A stretch of 29,241 nt of DNA, from contig CALARR010000136.1 of NCBI GenBank assembly GCA_937889015.1, positions 1 through 29,241 of the forward strand, written 5' to 3'. This DNA is from an uncultured Planctomycetales bacterium (GTDB lineage: Bacteria > Planctomycetota > Planctomycetia > Pirellulales > Thermoguttaceae). The notes under the pieces are model-generated. The model saw only the letters and a program-made list of their open reading frames with translations, searched no databases and was not told the origin of the DNA. Numbering within the stretch: the first letter of the stretch is position 1; each line of letters begins with the position of its first letter. This document shows, one piece after another, positions 7,808 through 15,036 of this stretch. Position numbers and translations under genes: made by a program.

Positions 7808-8737
7808 ATGGAACTCCAATGGATCGACTATCTCCGCCGCCGGCTGCCCGGCCATCCTCAATTGGCCCTGGGGCCCGGCGATGACGCGGCCCTGCTGAGC
7901 CTGGCCAACTCACCGTCGTGCGTGGTGACGGTCGATATGCTCATGGACGGGGTGGATTTCCGCCTCGGCGAGGTCGATCCACGGCGTGTGGGGCGCAAGT
8001 CCCTGGCCGTCAATCTCAGCGACCTGGCGGCCATGGCCAGCCAACCGCTGGGCGCCGTGATTGCCCTGGCCCTGCCGCGGCACGGTGGCATGCAACTGGC
8101 CCAGCAGTTGTACGAAGGGCTGCTGCCCCTGGCCGAGCAATACGAACTGGCCATTGCCGGCGGCGACACCAATAGCTGGGACGGCCCCCTGGTCGTCAGC
8201 ATTACGGCCCTGGGCACGCTCACCCCACGCGGCCCGCTGCGCCGGGCCGGGGCCCGGCCCGGCGACCGCATCGTGGTCACCGGGGCGTTCGGCGGCAGCA
8301 TCCTCGGACGCCACCTGGACTTTGAACCCCGTGTCCACGAGGCCCTGCTGCTGCACCAACGCTATGCGCTGCACGCCGGCATCGACGTCAGCGATGGACT
8401 GTCGCTGGATCTGGATCGCCTCTGCCGGGAAAGCGGTTGCGGAGCCCTGATCGACCTGGATGCGGTGCCGATCAGCGATGCGGCCCAGCGTCTGTCGCGC
8501 CAGGACGGCGCCAACCGCTCGCCTCTGGACCACGCCTTGAGCGACGGCGAAGACTTCGAGTTGATCCTGGCCGTGCCTCCCGACGCCGCGGCGCAGATGC
8601 TCCGCGACCAGCCCTTGGGCGTGCCGCTGACCGTGATCGGCCAGTTCGTCACAGAACAAGGCCTGTGGCAGCAGGACCCACGCCAAGGCCGTCGTCCGCT
8701 CGCACCCCAAGGCTATCAGCACCAGTTGGACGCATGA
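7808..8737 (+). CDS. thiL: Thiamine-monophosphate kinase
   Basis: A 309-residue cytoplasmic kinase that makes thiamine diphosphate from thiamine monophosphate and ATP, the last step of cofactor synthesis. The family motifs appear in order: GPGDDAALL (22-30), SLAVNLSDLAAM (65-76), AGGDTNS (117-123), GDRIVVTGAFGGS (152-164), DVSDGLSLDLDRL (193-205) and SDGEDFEL (245-252). The Asp-rich motifs bind the magnesium ions. The ATG at 7808 is preferred over a non-ATG start at 7751 because the 19 extra residues look non-coding. The stop overlaps the tsaE start (ATGA), so the pair is translationally coupled. It lies 93 bases after valS with no clear terminator between them. Confidence 0.92.
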   Translation: MELQWIDYLRRRLPGHPQLALGPGDDAALLSLANSPSCVVTVDMLMDGVDFRLGEVDPRRVGRKSLAVNLSDLAAMASQPLGAVIALALPRHGGMQLAQQLYEGLLPLAEQYELAIAGGDTNSWDGPLVVSITALGTLTPRGPLRRAGARPGDRIVVTGAFGGSILGRHLDFEPRVHEALLLHQRYALHAGIDVSDGLSLDLDRLCRESGCGALIDLDAVPISDAAQRLSRQDGANRSPLDHALSDGEDFELILAVPPDAAAQMLRDQPLGVPLTVIGQFVTEQGLWQQDPRQGRRPLAPQGYQHQLDA

Positions 8738-9240
8738 ATCAGTTCAGCTACCTATCCACCGGCGAAGCCGACACCCAAGCCCTGGGCCAGGCCCTGGCCG
8801 ACTTCCTGCCCGATGGCAGCCTTGTGGGCCTGTTCGGCACACTGGGCTCGGGCAAGACCCGGCTGGTCCAGGCTATTGCCGAGGCCACTGGGGTGGATCG
8901 GCGCCAGGTGGTCAGCCCGACTTTTGTTCTGGTCCAAGAGTACACGACCGGACGCCGGCCCATCTACCACTTCGACACCTATCGGCTGCGCGACGAGGAC
9001 GAATTCCTGCAACTCGGCCCGGAAGAGTACTACGATCGCAACGGCCTGGTGCTGATCGAATGGGCCGACCGCGTGCTGGATGTCCTGCCCCGCGATCGCG
9101 TGGAAATCCACTTCGAAGTCATCGGTGAGCAGGCGCGCGCTGTGCGAATCGTGGCCACCACTCCACGTTACGAGCCCCTCCTCGACTCCCTGACCGCCTG
9201 GGCTCAGCAGCGTGCCCAGACTGGATCGGAACCAGGCTGA
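8734..9240 (+). CDS. tsaE: tRNA threonylcarbamoyladenosine biosynthesis ATPase TsaE
   Basis: A 168-residue P-loop ATPase that works with TsaD and TsaB to place threonylcarbamoyl on A37 of ANN-reading tRNAs. The Walker A motif is GTLGSGKT (35-42). SPTFVLVQEY, YHFDTYRL and VLIEWADRV are the typical TsaE blocks after it, the last ending in the conserved EWADR. The start is the ATG at 8734, which overlaps the thiL stop. The C-terminus extends about 20 residues past the core and carries no motif I recognise. Neither tsaD nor tsaB is in the window. Confidence 0.92.
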   Translation: MNQFSYLSTGEADTQALGQALADFLPDGSLVGLFGTLGSGKTRLVQAIAEATGVDRRQVVSPTFVLVQEYTTGRRPIYHFDTYRLRDEDEFLQLGPEEYYDRNGLVLIEWADRVLDVLPRDRVEIHFEVIGEQARAVRIVATTPRYEPLLDSLTAWAQQRAQTGSEPG

Positions 9241-9268
9241 TCCGTCACACCAACACCACATGGCGTAA

Positions 9269-9292
9269 CACCCGAGGATGCTTATCCGGGTG
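9269..9292 (+). terminator. Weak hairpin after tsaE
   Basis: CACCC (9269-9273) and GGAT (9276-9279) pair with ATCC (9284-9287) and GGGTG (9288-9292) around a GCTT loop, leaving a 2-base bulge. Only GTTTG follows, with no long T run, so termination would be weak at best. Confidence 0.3.
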
Positions 9293-9294
9293 GT

Positions 9295-9323
9295 TTGCGT
9301 GGGATTTGCGGGCTGACTATGCT
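9295..9323 (+). promoter_or_regulatory. Promoter-like site before the ATPase-SPFH gene
   Basis: TTGCGT (9295-9300) lies 17 bases before TATGCT (9318-9323), a modest match to -35/-10. A start of transcription near 9330 would leave the TTG codon at 9306 outside the mRNA, which agrees with translation from the ATG at 9360. Confidence 0.3.
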
Positions 9324-9359
9324 GAAGGTTCGCCCCCCTTCCTCGGCAGACGCCCGTGC

Positions 9360-12300
9360 ATGTTGGACCTCATCCGCGATCCCCACCGCCGCCACCTGCT
9401 GCTGACCATCCTGGTCGGGATGGGGCTGGCCGCGTATCTCAGCGGGTCGCTGCCGGCGGTGTATGGCTATGACCTGGCCCTGCTGCTGGCCCTGGTCGGC
9501 GGCTATCCGGTCTACTTCGAGGCGGCCGCGGCCCTGTTGCGTGGTCGGCTCTCGGCCGATCTGGCCGTGACCCTGGCCGCTTTTGCCGCTTTGTGGATCG
9601 GCGAGTTCCTGGTGGCGGCCGAAGTGATCTTCATCATGCTCATCGGCGAATCGCTGGAGCATTTTGCCGTCGATCGCACGCGCGCTGGCATCGCCGCCCT
9701 TCTGCGATTGCGGCCGGAGACGGCGCGCGTACGGCGGCGCCACGCCAGCCATGGCCATGAACATCAACACGGACATGAGCATGACCATGGTCACGGCCAC
9801 AACCATGACCACGGCCAGGACCATGAGCACGAGTACGAAATCCCGGCCCAGGAAGTCCGCCTCGACGACCTGGTGCTGGTCCGGCCGGGCGAGCGGATCC
9901 CCGTGGATGGACGCGTGCGGAGCGGGCATTCCTCGATCGATCAGAGCCCGATCACGGGCGAATCGCTGCCGGCCGACAAGTCGCCGGGCGACGAGGTCTT
10001 CGCCGGCACGATCAACCTGTACGGTGCGCTGGAACTGGACGTGGAACGGGTCGGGCACGACACGACCCTGGAGCAGATCATCCACCTCGTGGAGCACGCC
10101 GAGTCGGCCAAGGCCCCGGCTCAACGCCTGGCCGACCGCTATGCCACCTGGTTCGTGCCGATTGTGTTGGTGGCGGCCCTGCTCACCTGGTACTTCACGC
10201 GGGACGTGAAACGGGCCGTGGCCGTGCTGGTCGTGGCCTGTCCCTGCGCGCTGGTCCTGGCCACGCCCACGGCCGTGGCGGCCGGCATTGGGGCTATGGT
10301 TCGCCGCGGCGTGCTGGTCAAAGGCGGCGTGGTCTTGGAGACCTTGGGCCGGTTGCGCACGATGGTCTTCGACAAGACAGGCACGTTGACCCTGGCTCGG
10401 CTGCAGATTCAGGAGATCGTGCCGGCGCCGGGCCACAGTCGCGACGAAGTGCTGCGCCTGGCGGCGGCCGTGGAGCGGCAGTCCGAGCATCCCGTGGCCC
10501 GGCTGGTGGTGGAACAGGCCCGGCAGCAGCAGATCACCCTGCCCGAGGTCAAACACTTTCTGGCTCATCCGGGCCTGGGCGCGGAGGCGGTGGTTGGGGG
10601 GCGGAATCTGTGCGTGGGCAGCGCACGCTACATGGAGCTTTGCAGCACGGCCCTGCCCGAGGCCCTGGCCTCCGAGGTCGTGCGTTTGGGCAACGACGGC
10701 AACACGGTGATCCTGGTGGCCAGCGACGCGGACGCGATCGGGGCGATTGCCCTGCGCGACACGGTGCGGCCTGAGGCGGCGGCAGCCATCGCCCGGCTGC
10801 GCGAGTTGGGCGTGGGACGGATCGTGATGCTCACCGGCGATCACGCGGCCGCGGCGCATGCCGTGGCGGCGGCCTTGGGCATCGACCAGATTCAAAGCGG
10901 TCTGTTGCCGGCCGACAAGGTCGAGGCCGTGCGCCAGTTGCAGCGCGAAGCGGGCCCGGTGGCCATGGTCGGCGACGGGATCAACGACGCGCCGTCGCTG
11001 GTCGTGGCCGACGTGGGCGTGGCCATGGCCGAGATGGGCAGCGACGTGACGATCAGTTCGGCGGGGTTGGTGCTGGTGGGCGACGATCTGCGCAAGCTGG
11101 CCGAGGCCGTGGCCTGTGGCCAGCGCATGTTGCGGATCATCTGGCAGAACATCATGGCCTTTGCCCTGGTGGTCAATGCGCTGGCCGTGGCCGCGGCTTC
11201 GCTGGGATGGCTCTCGCCGGTGGCGGCAGCCGTCTTGCACCAGGTCAGTTCGCTGACCGTGGTGCTCAACTCGTTGCGACTGTTGGTGGATTGGCGCCAT
11301 CTGCGGCATCACCTGGAGCACGAGTGGGAACACCTGGTGGCGCAACGTCGGCGCCTGGCTGCCGGAACGATAGTCCTGCTGCTGGCCGGATATGCCTTGA
11401 GCGGCCTGCACGTGGTGGGCGTGGGCCAGGTGGGCGTGGTGCAACAGTTCGGCCGCTTTGTCGAGCCGGTCGAACCGCCCGGACTTCACTGGCGCTGGCC
11501 GGCGCCAATGGGGACGCACTGGCGGGTGCGTCCGGATGAGATGCGAAGGGTGGAGGTCGGCTTTCGGACCATCAGCGGCGCGTTTGCCGAGCCGCCGGCT
11601 TACGAATGGAATGTGCAACACCGGGGCGGACGCCACCAACAGCAAGCGGAAGAGGCGGCGGTGTGGGCCGGGGACGAGAACCTGGCCGACGTGAACTACG
11701 TGGTCCAATACCGGGTGCGCGATCCGCACGCCGCCCTGTTCCACGTGGGACCGACCCTGGCCGACGGCGCGAACAAGTGGGACCACATGGTCCGCGCCGT
11801 GGCCGAAGCCTGTTTTCATGCGGAAATGTCGGGCCGGCCGATGGACGCCCTGCTGGCCTCCGAGCGCCAGGCGGTGGCCGAGGCCGTCCAGACGCGGATC
11901 GCGGCCGTGCTGGGGCGTTATGAATGCGGGTTTGCGGTCGAGGCTGTCTGCTTGGGCGACATCCATCCACCGGTCGACGTGGTCCCCGCCTTCCGCGATG
12001 TGGCCAGCGCTGCGGAAGAGAAGGAGTCGGCCATCAACCAGGCCGAACGTTACCAGTATGAAACACAGGCCCTGGCCCAGGGACAAGCTGCGCAGCAGGT
12101 GGCCGTGGCCGAGGGGTTCCAGGTGGATCGCACGTCGCGCGCCGAGGGCAGTGCCCAGCGGTTCGTGGACGTGGCCGGGGCCTATGCCTCGGCGCCCGAG
12201 GTAACGCGCCTGCGGCTCTACTTGCAGGCCGTGGAGGAGGTGTTGGCCGGCCGGCGGAAGGTGATTCTGGATCATGTGCCGGAGGGTGCCCGGCGACTGT

Positions 12301-12425
12301 TGTACTTGGGGCCCAAGGGCCTGTTGCGCCTGCCGGCGACCGTCCCGGCGGAAACGGAAGGCGAGACGCGGCCGGAAGCAGAACAGACGCCGGCGCCGGC
12401 ATCGCGAGGAGAATGGGGACTATGA
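9360..12425 (+). CDS. P1B-type metal ATPase fused to an HflK-like SPFH domain
   Basis: A 1021-residue fusion. Residues 1 to about 655 are a heavy-metal P-type ATPase without an N-terminal HMA domain. It has two pairs of N-terminal helices, a His-rich loop (128-157), TGES (199-202), the CPC metal-site helix (294-296), DKTGT with the phosphorylated Asp338, the P1B HP dipeptide (377-378) and MVGDGINDAP (536-545). The last pump helix has HQVSSLTVVLNSLRLL, related to P1B metal-site patterns, so a soft divalent ion or copper is possible and the metal cannot be named. An extra helix (about 668-684) then leads to an SPFH domain (about 687-960) with the HflK-like block NLADVNYVVQYRVRDP. Eight pump helices plus one place the SPFH domain outside the cytoplasm, as in HflK/HflC. 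The ATG at 9360 is preferred to TTG at 9306. The stop overlaps the next start (ATGA). Confidence 0.85.
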   Translation: MLDLIRDPHRRHLLLTILVGMGLAAYLSGSLPAVYGYDLALLLALVGGYPVYFEAAAALLRGRLSADLAVTLAAFAALWIGEFLVAAEVIFIMLIGESLEHFAVDRTRAGIAALLRLRPETARVRRRHASHGHEHQHGHEHDHGHGHNHDHGQDHEHEYEIPAQEVRLDDLVLVRPGERIPVDGRVRSGHSSIDQSPITGESLPADKSPGDEVFAGTINLYGALELDVERVGHDTTLEQIIHLVEHAESAKAPAQRLADRYATWFVPIVLVAALLTWYFTRDVKRAVAVLVVACPCALVLATPTAVAAGIGAMVRRGVLVKGGVVLETLGRLRTMVFDKTGTLTLARLQIQEIVPAPGHSRDEVLRLAAAVERQSEHPVARLVVEQARQQQITLPEVKHFLAHPGLGAEAVVGGRNLCVGSARYMELCSTALPEALASEVVRLGNDGNTVILVASDADAIGAIALRDTVRPEAAAAIARLRELGVGRIVMLTGDHAAAAHAVAAALGIDQIQSGLLPADKVEAVRQLQREAGPVAMVGDGINDAPSLVVADVGVAMAEMGSDVTISSAGLVLVGDDLRKLAEAVACGQRMLRIIWQNIMAFALVVNALAVAAASLGWLSPVAAAVLHQVSSLTVVLNSLRLLVDWRHLRHHLEHEWEHLVAQRRRLAAGTIVLLLAGYALSGLHVVGVGQVGVVQQFGRFVEPVEPPGLHWRWPAPMGTHWRVRPDEMRRVEVGFRTISGAFAEPPAYEWNVQHRGGRHQQQAEEAAVWAGDENLADVNYVVQYRVRDPHAALFHVGPTLADGANKWDHMVRAVAEACFHAEMSGRPMDALLASERQAVAEAVQTRIAAVLGRYECGFAVEAVCLGDIHPPVDVVPAFRDVASAAEEKESAINQAERYQYETQALAQGQAAQQVAVAEGFQVDRTSRAEGSAQRFVDVAGAYASAPEVTRLRLYLQAVEEVLAGRRKVILDHVPEGARRLLYLGPKGLLRLPATVPAETEGETRPEAEQTPAPASRGEWGL
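9741..9830 (+). repeat. Repetitive His-rich coding segment in the ATPase
   Basis: Codons 128-157 of the ATPase-SPFH protein hold 14 His, mostly in alternating HG, HE and HD pairs, encoded by repeating CAY-GRN hexamers. The loop lies between the second helix pair and the actuator domain, on the cytoplasmic side. It is a likely metal-binding or metal-sensing loop and may vary in length between strains. Confidence 0.75.
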
Positions 12426-13348
12426 GACGTCTTTTGCTGACGAGCCTGGTGTTGCTGGCCGCCGTTTGCGTTTGGCGCAGCCTGCTGTTCGTAGACGAGA
12501 CGCAGTTCGTGATTGTCACGCAGTTCGGCCGGCCGGTGCGCACGATCACCGAAGCGGGGCTGCACTTCAAGCTGCCTTACCAATCTGGGCTGAGCATCGA
12601 CCGCCGCTTGCAAATCTACAGCAACCCGCGTCCGGCCGAGTTTCTGGCCGCTGAGAAGAAGAACGTGAACCTGGACGTGTTTGTGTGCTGGCGCGTGGAA
12701 CAGCCGCAGCGGTTCGTCGAGACGGTGGGCGACGCGCTGGCCGCCGAGGCCCGGATCCACGACATCGTGTGGTCCGAACTGGCGGCCGAGGTGGGGCGCA
12801 GCCCGATGGAGGCCCTGGTCTCCGTGGATCCGGCCGCGCACCGGCTGGACCAGATGGCCGAAGGCGTGGCCCAGCGGTGCGATCAGCGCGCCAGCCAGAG
12901 CTACGGTCTGCGAATCGTGGACGTGCGTTTGCGACGCATCGGTTTTCCCACGCAGATCCTGGAGAGCGTCTTCCAACGCATGCGCACCGAGCGCGCCAAG
13001 ATCGCCGAGCGCTACCGCTCCGAAGGCAAGGAACAAGCGATGCAGATCCGGGCCACGGCCGACAAGCAGCGGACGATCGTGCTGGCCCAGGCCTACGGCC
13101 AGGCCGAGAAGGTCCGCGGCCAGGCCGAGGCCGACGCCATCCGCATCTACGGCCAGGCCCATCAGAAGGACCCGGCCTTCTATGAGTTGCTGCGAACGCT
13201 GGAAAGCTACAAGAAGATCCTGGACGAGAAGACGACCCTGCTCTTGTCCGCAGATTCGGAGTTGTTGAAGTACCTGACCGGAAGCGGGAAGTCGGAAGTC
13301 GGGAGTCGGAAGTCGGAATCTGGCGACCGGAAACCGGAGAAGAAGTAA
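12422..13348 (+). CDS. HflC-like SPFH membrane protein
   Basis: A 308-residue protein with one N-terminal membrane helix (about 3-20) and an SPFH/band-7 domain. It opens with VDETQFVIVTQFGRPVRTI and the block GLHFKLP, both typical of HflC. The middle has IVDVRLRRIGFP, and the Ala/Gln/Glu-rich coiled coil (about 190-250, EGKEQAMQIRATADKQ) is the classical HflC tail. HflC pairs with HflK in a large periplasmic ring around the FtsH protease; here the nearest HflK-like partner is the domain fused to the upstream ATPase. The ATG at 12422 overlaps the upstream stop and has AGGAG about 10 bases before it; an ATG at 12413 is too close to that site. The last 20 or so residues (from GSGKSEVGSRKSES) are encoded by heptamer repeats and are probably not part of the ancestral protein. 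Confidence 0.82.
   Translation: MRRLLLTSLVLLAAVCVWRSLLFVDETQFVIVTQFGRPVRTITEAGLHFKLPYQSGLSIDRRLQIYSNPRPAEFLAAEKKNVNLDVFVCWRVEQPQRFVETVGDALAAEARIHDIVWSELAAEVGRSPMEALVSVDPAAHRLDQMAEGVAQRCDQRASQSYGLRIVDVRLRRIGFPTQILESVFQRMRTERAKIAERYRSEGKEQAMQIRATADKQRTIVLAQAYGQAEKVRGQAEADAIRIYGQAHQKDPAFYELLRTLESYKKILDEKTTLLLSADSELLKYLTGSGKSEVGSRKSESGDRKPEKK
13286..13320 (+). repeat. Heptamer array (CGGAAGT-type, 5 units) inside the 3' end of the HflC-like gene
   Basis: Five adjacent 7-base units, GGGAAGT, CGGAAGT, CGGGAGT, CGGAAGT and CGGAATC, are read as the C-terminal tail of the HflC-like protein. Unrelated flanking codons resume only near the stop at 13346. Confidence 0.75.
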
Positions 13349-13395
13349 GGCGTTGCGGAGCGGGAGCTTCGTAACGACGCGCATATCCCAAATTG

Positions 13396-13423
13396 AACAT
13401 CCGACATCCAACATTCCACATCG
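13396..13423 (+). repeat. Heptamer array (ACATCC-type, 4 units) before the third SPFH gene
   Basis: Four adjacent units, AACATCC, GACATCC, AACATTC and CACATCG, end 6 bases before the next ATG. Their reverse complement has the GGATGT core also seen in the array at 22425-22452. The array fills the place of a ribosome binding site. Confidence 0.7.
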
Positions 13424-13429
13424 TCTCTG

Positions 13430-14422
13430 ATGCACCGCGCTTACCATCCACAGCCCGATCGTCACGCCCCACACCGGCGCTTTCGCTGGTGGACACTGGG
13501 GCCGTGGCTCTTGGCAGGCTATCTGGCCACCGGACTGTACTCGGTGCAGACCAGCGAGCAGGCCGTCGTGCGGCGCTGCGGTCAGGTCTTGCCCCAGGTC
13601 CGCACGCCGGGCCTGCACTTCGGTTTCCCGTGGGGCATCGACCGCGTCGACAAGCTCAAGGTGCTCGAATCCAAGGAGGTGCAGGTCAATGCGGCTCCGG
13701 CCGAGTCGGCCCTGGGCCGGGCCATCGATCCGCGCCAGGCCGAGTGCCTGACGGGCGATCGGAACCTGATTCGCGTGACGGCCGTGGTCCAGTATCGCAT
13801 CGTCGATCCGAAGGCCTACTTGTTCCAAGTGGCCGATCTGCCGGCACGCGAGGGCGGCTCGCCGTCCCAGGGCGTGTCGACCCTGGTCGAGATTGTCACC
13901 GCGGCGGCCTTGACCTCGGTAGTGGCGGGAATGAAGGTCGACGATGTGTTCGATGGCGCGCAACGTGCGTTGATTCAATCGCAGGTGCTCCGCGCGACGC
14001 AGGCCGCCCTGGATCGCTATGGGGCCGGCGTGCAACTGCAGTCGGTCTCGCTGCCGGCCAACGGCATCGCCCCGCCCAAGGAAGTGGAACAAGCCTTCGG
14101 CGACGTGATCGCCGCTCGCCAGGACCGGCAACGCGCGGTCAACGAGGCGCAGGCCTACGCCGACAGCCTGCTGCCCAGCGCGCGCGGCGAGGCGCAGCGC
14201 GTGCGGTTGGAGTCGGAAGGCTATGCGGCCGAGGTTCGCGAAAAAGCCCAGGGCGACGCCCAACGCTTCCTGGCTATGCTGGGGCAACTGGCCGCGACGC
14301 GCGATCTGACCATCCGCCGCCTGATTCTGGAGACGATGGAGGAGGTCTTGCCGCGGCTGAAGAAGGTGGTGGTCGACGCACGCAACGGGCGCCTGGACCT
14401 GGGGCTGTTGGAAGAACAGTAG
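13430..14422 (+). CDS. HflK/HflC-like SPFH membrane protein
   Basis: A 330-residue protein. After about 20 basic and polar residues there is one membrane helix (about 25-40), then an SPFH domain beginning SVQTSEQAVVRRCGQ and GLHFGFPWGID. NLIRVTAVVQYRIVDPKAYL is the HflK-type core block, and QLQSVSLPANGIAPPKEVEQ precedes a helical tail (about 225-300) rich in Ala, Gln and Arg. It is nearer HflK than HflC, so the cluster would hold two HflK-like modules (one fused to the ATPase) and one HflC-like protein. The gap to the upstream gene is 81 bases, partly filled by a heptamer array, and no clear Shine-Dalgarno site is visible at the ATG at 13430. No ftsH gene is present in the window, so the usual protease partner, if any, is elsewhere. 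Confidence 0.8.
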   Translation: MHRAYHPQPDRHAPHRRFRWWTLGPWLLAGYLATGLYSVQTSEQAVVRRCGQVLPQVRTPGLHFGFPWGIDRVDKLKVLESKEVQVNAAPAESALGRAIDPRQAECLTGDRNLIRVTAVVQYRIVDPKAYLFQVADLPAREGGSPSQGVSTLVEIVTAAALTSVVAGMKVDDVFDGAQRALIQSQVLRATQAALDRYGAGVQLQSVSLPANGIAPPKEVEQAFGDVIAARQDRQRAVNEAQAYADSLLPSARGEAQRVRLESEGYAAEVREKAQGDAQRFLAMLGQLAATRDLTIRRLILETMEEVLPRLKKVVVDARNGRLDLGLLEEQ

Positions 14423-14477
14423 TCGTTCAGGCCGGTCCAAAGGGGCCGGGGCCCGTGAACGTTGGAAAAGAACGGCC

Positions 14478-14960
14478 ATGAAGAAGTGGCTTCCGCATGC
14501 GATCGTCGTGTTGGCGCTGGTCGCCGGGGCCGTGCTCTTGCGCGACCGCCGACCGCGACCCGAAACGCCCGAGGCCACGGTCGCCGCTCTCTTCGATGCC
14601 GCCAGCCAGGGTGACGACGAGCAGTACCTGCGATTGACCGGCGGAGCGTTGCGCGAGTCGCTGCGGCAAACGCGGCAACAACTGGGCCCGGCAGCGTTCC
14701 GGGAAAATCTCAAGCGAACCAATACCGGCATCAAGGGGTTGGCTGTGACGCGCGCCGGCCAGCCCTCGGGCAACACGGTCGCCTTGAACCTGGAACTGGT
14801 CTTCGCCGATCGAGTGGAGCGACAACGCGTGCTCCTGACGCCGGAGTCCAACGCGTGGGTCATCACCTCGATCGCAACCGCCACGCACGTCAAGCCAGCC
14901 GTCCCGTACGGCACGCCGGTCTTCGAAGAGCAACCGCCCGTGGCCAAGCCCAATCCGTAG
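14478..14960 (+). CDS. Small membrane-anchored protein of unknown function
   Basis: A 160-residue protein starting MKKWLPHAIVVLALVAGAVL, which is one N-terminal helix or an uncleaved signal. The exported part begins with TPEATVAALFDAASQGDDEQYLRL, the opening helix pattern of small NTF2-like or DUF4878-like domains, and ends in a Pro-rich tail. The likely body is a single alpha+beta domain of about 110 residues. I do not recognise a specific family and no catalytic residues stand out. It follows the third SPFH gene by 55 bases on the same strand, so it may be a fourth extracytoplasmic member of the ATPase-SPFH cluster; that role rests on position only. Confidence 0.65.
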   Translation: MKKWLPHAIVVLALVAGAVLLRDRRPRPETPEATVAALFDAASQGDDEQYLRLTGGALRESLRQTRQQLGPAAFRENLKRTNTGIKGLAVTRAGQPSGNTVALNLELVFADRVERQRVLLTPESNAWVITSIATATHVKPAVPYGTPVFEEQPPVAKPNP

Positions 14961-14969
14961 CCGCGGTGC

Positions 14970-14998
14970 TCGACGTCGTCCGGCCAATGGCCTATGAT
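14970..14998 (+). promoter_or_regulatory. Promoter-like site before the DUF6259-like gene
   Basis: TCGACG (14970-14975) lies 17 bases before TATGAT (14993-14998), four and five matches of six. A start near 15005 would give a leader of about 30 bases containing the strong AGGAGG at 15022-15027. Confidence 0.4.
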
Positions 14999-15036
14999 CG
15001 TGGCGTACTTTGGGATTCTGGGAGGAGGGTTGCGCC

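Noticed and set aside
9282..12275. A 997-codon open frame on the minus strand opposite the ATPase-SPFH gene
   Set aside because: Its product is His-, Gln- and Arg-rich without any domain, as expected for the complement of GC-rich codons; the plus-strand gene has all family motifs.
12272..14953. An 893-codon minus-strand frame opposite the SPFH genes
   Set aside because: Same reason: no recognisable domain, and it spans several real plus-strand genes and their repeats.
15010..15036. TTG start nine codons upstream for the DUF6259-like gene
   Set aside because: It would translate the Shine-Dalgarno site itself; ATG 15037 has correct spacing and a signal peptide.
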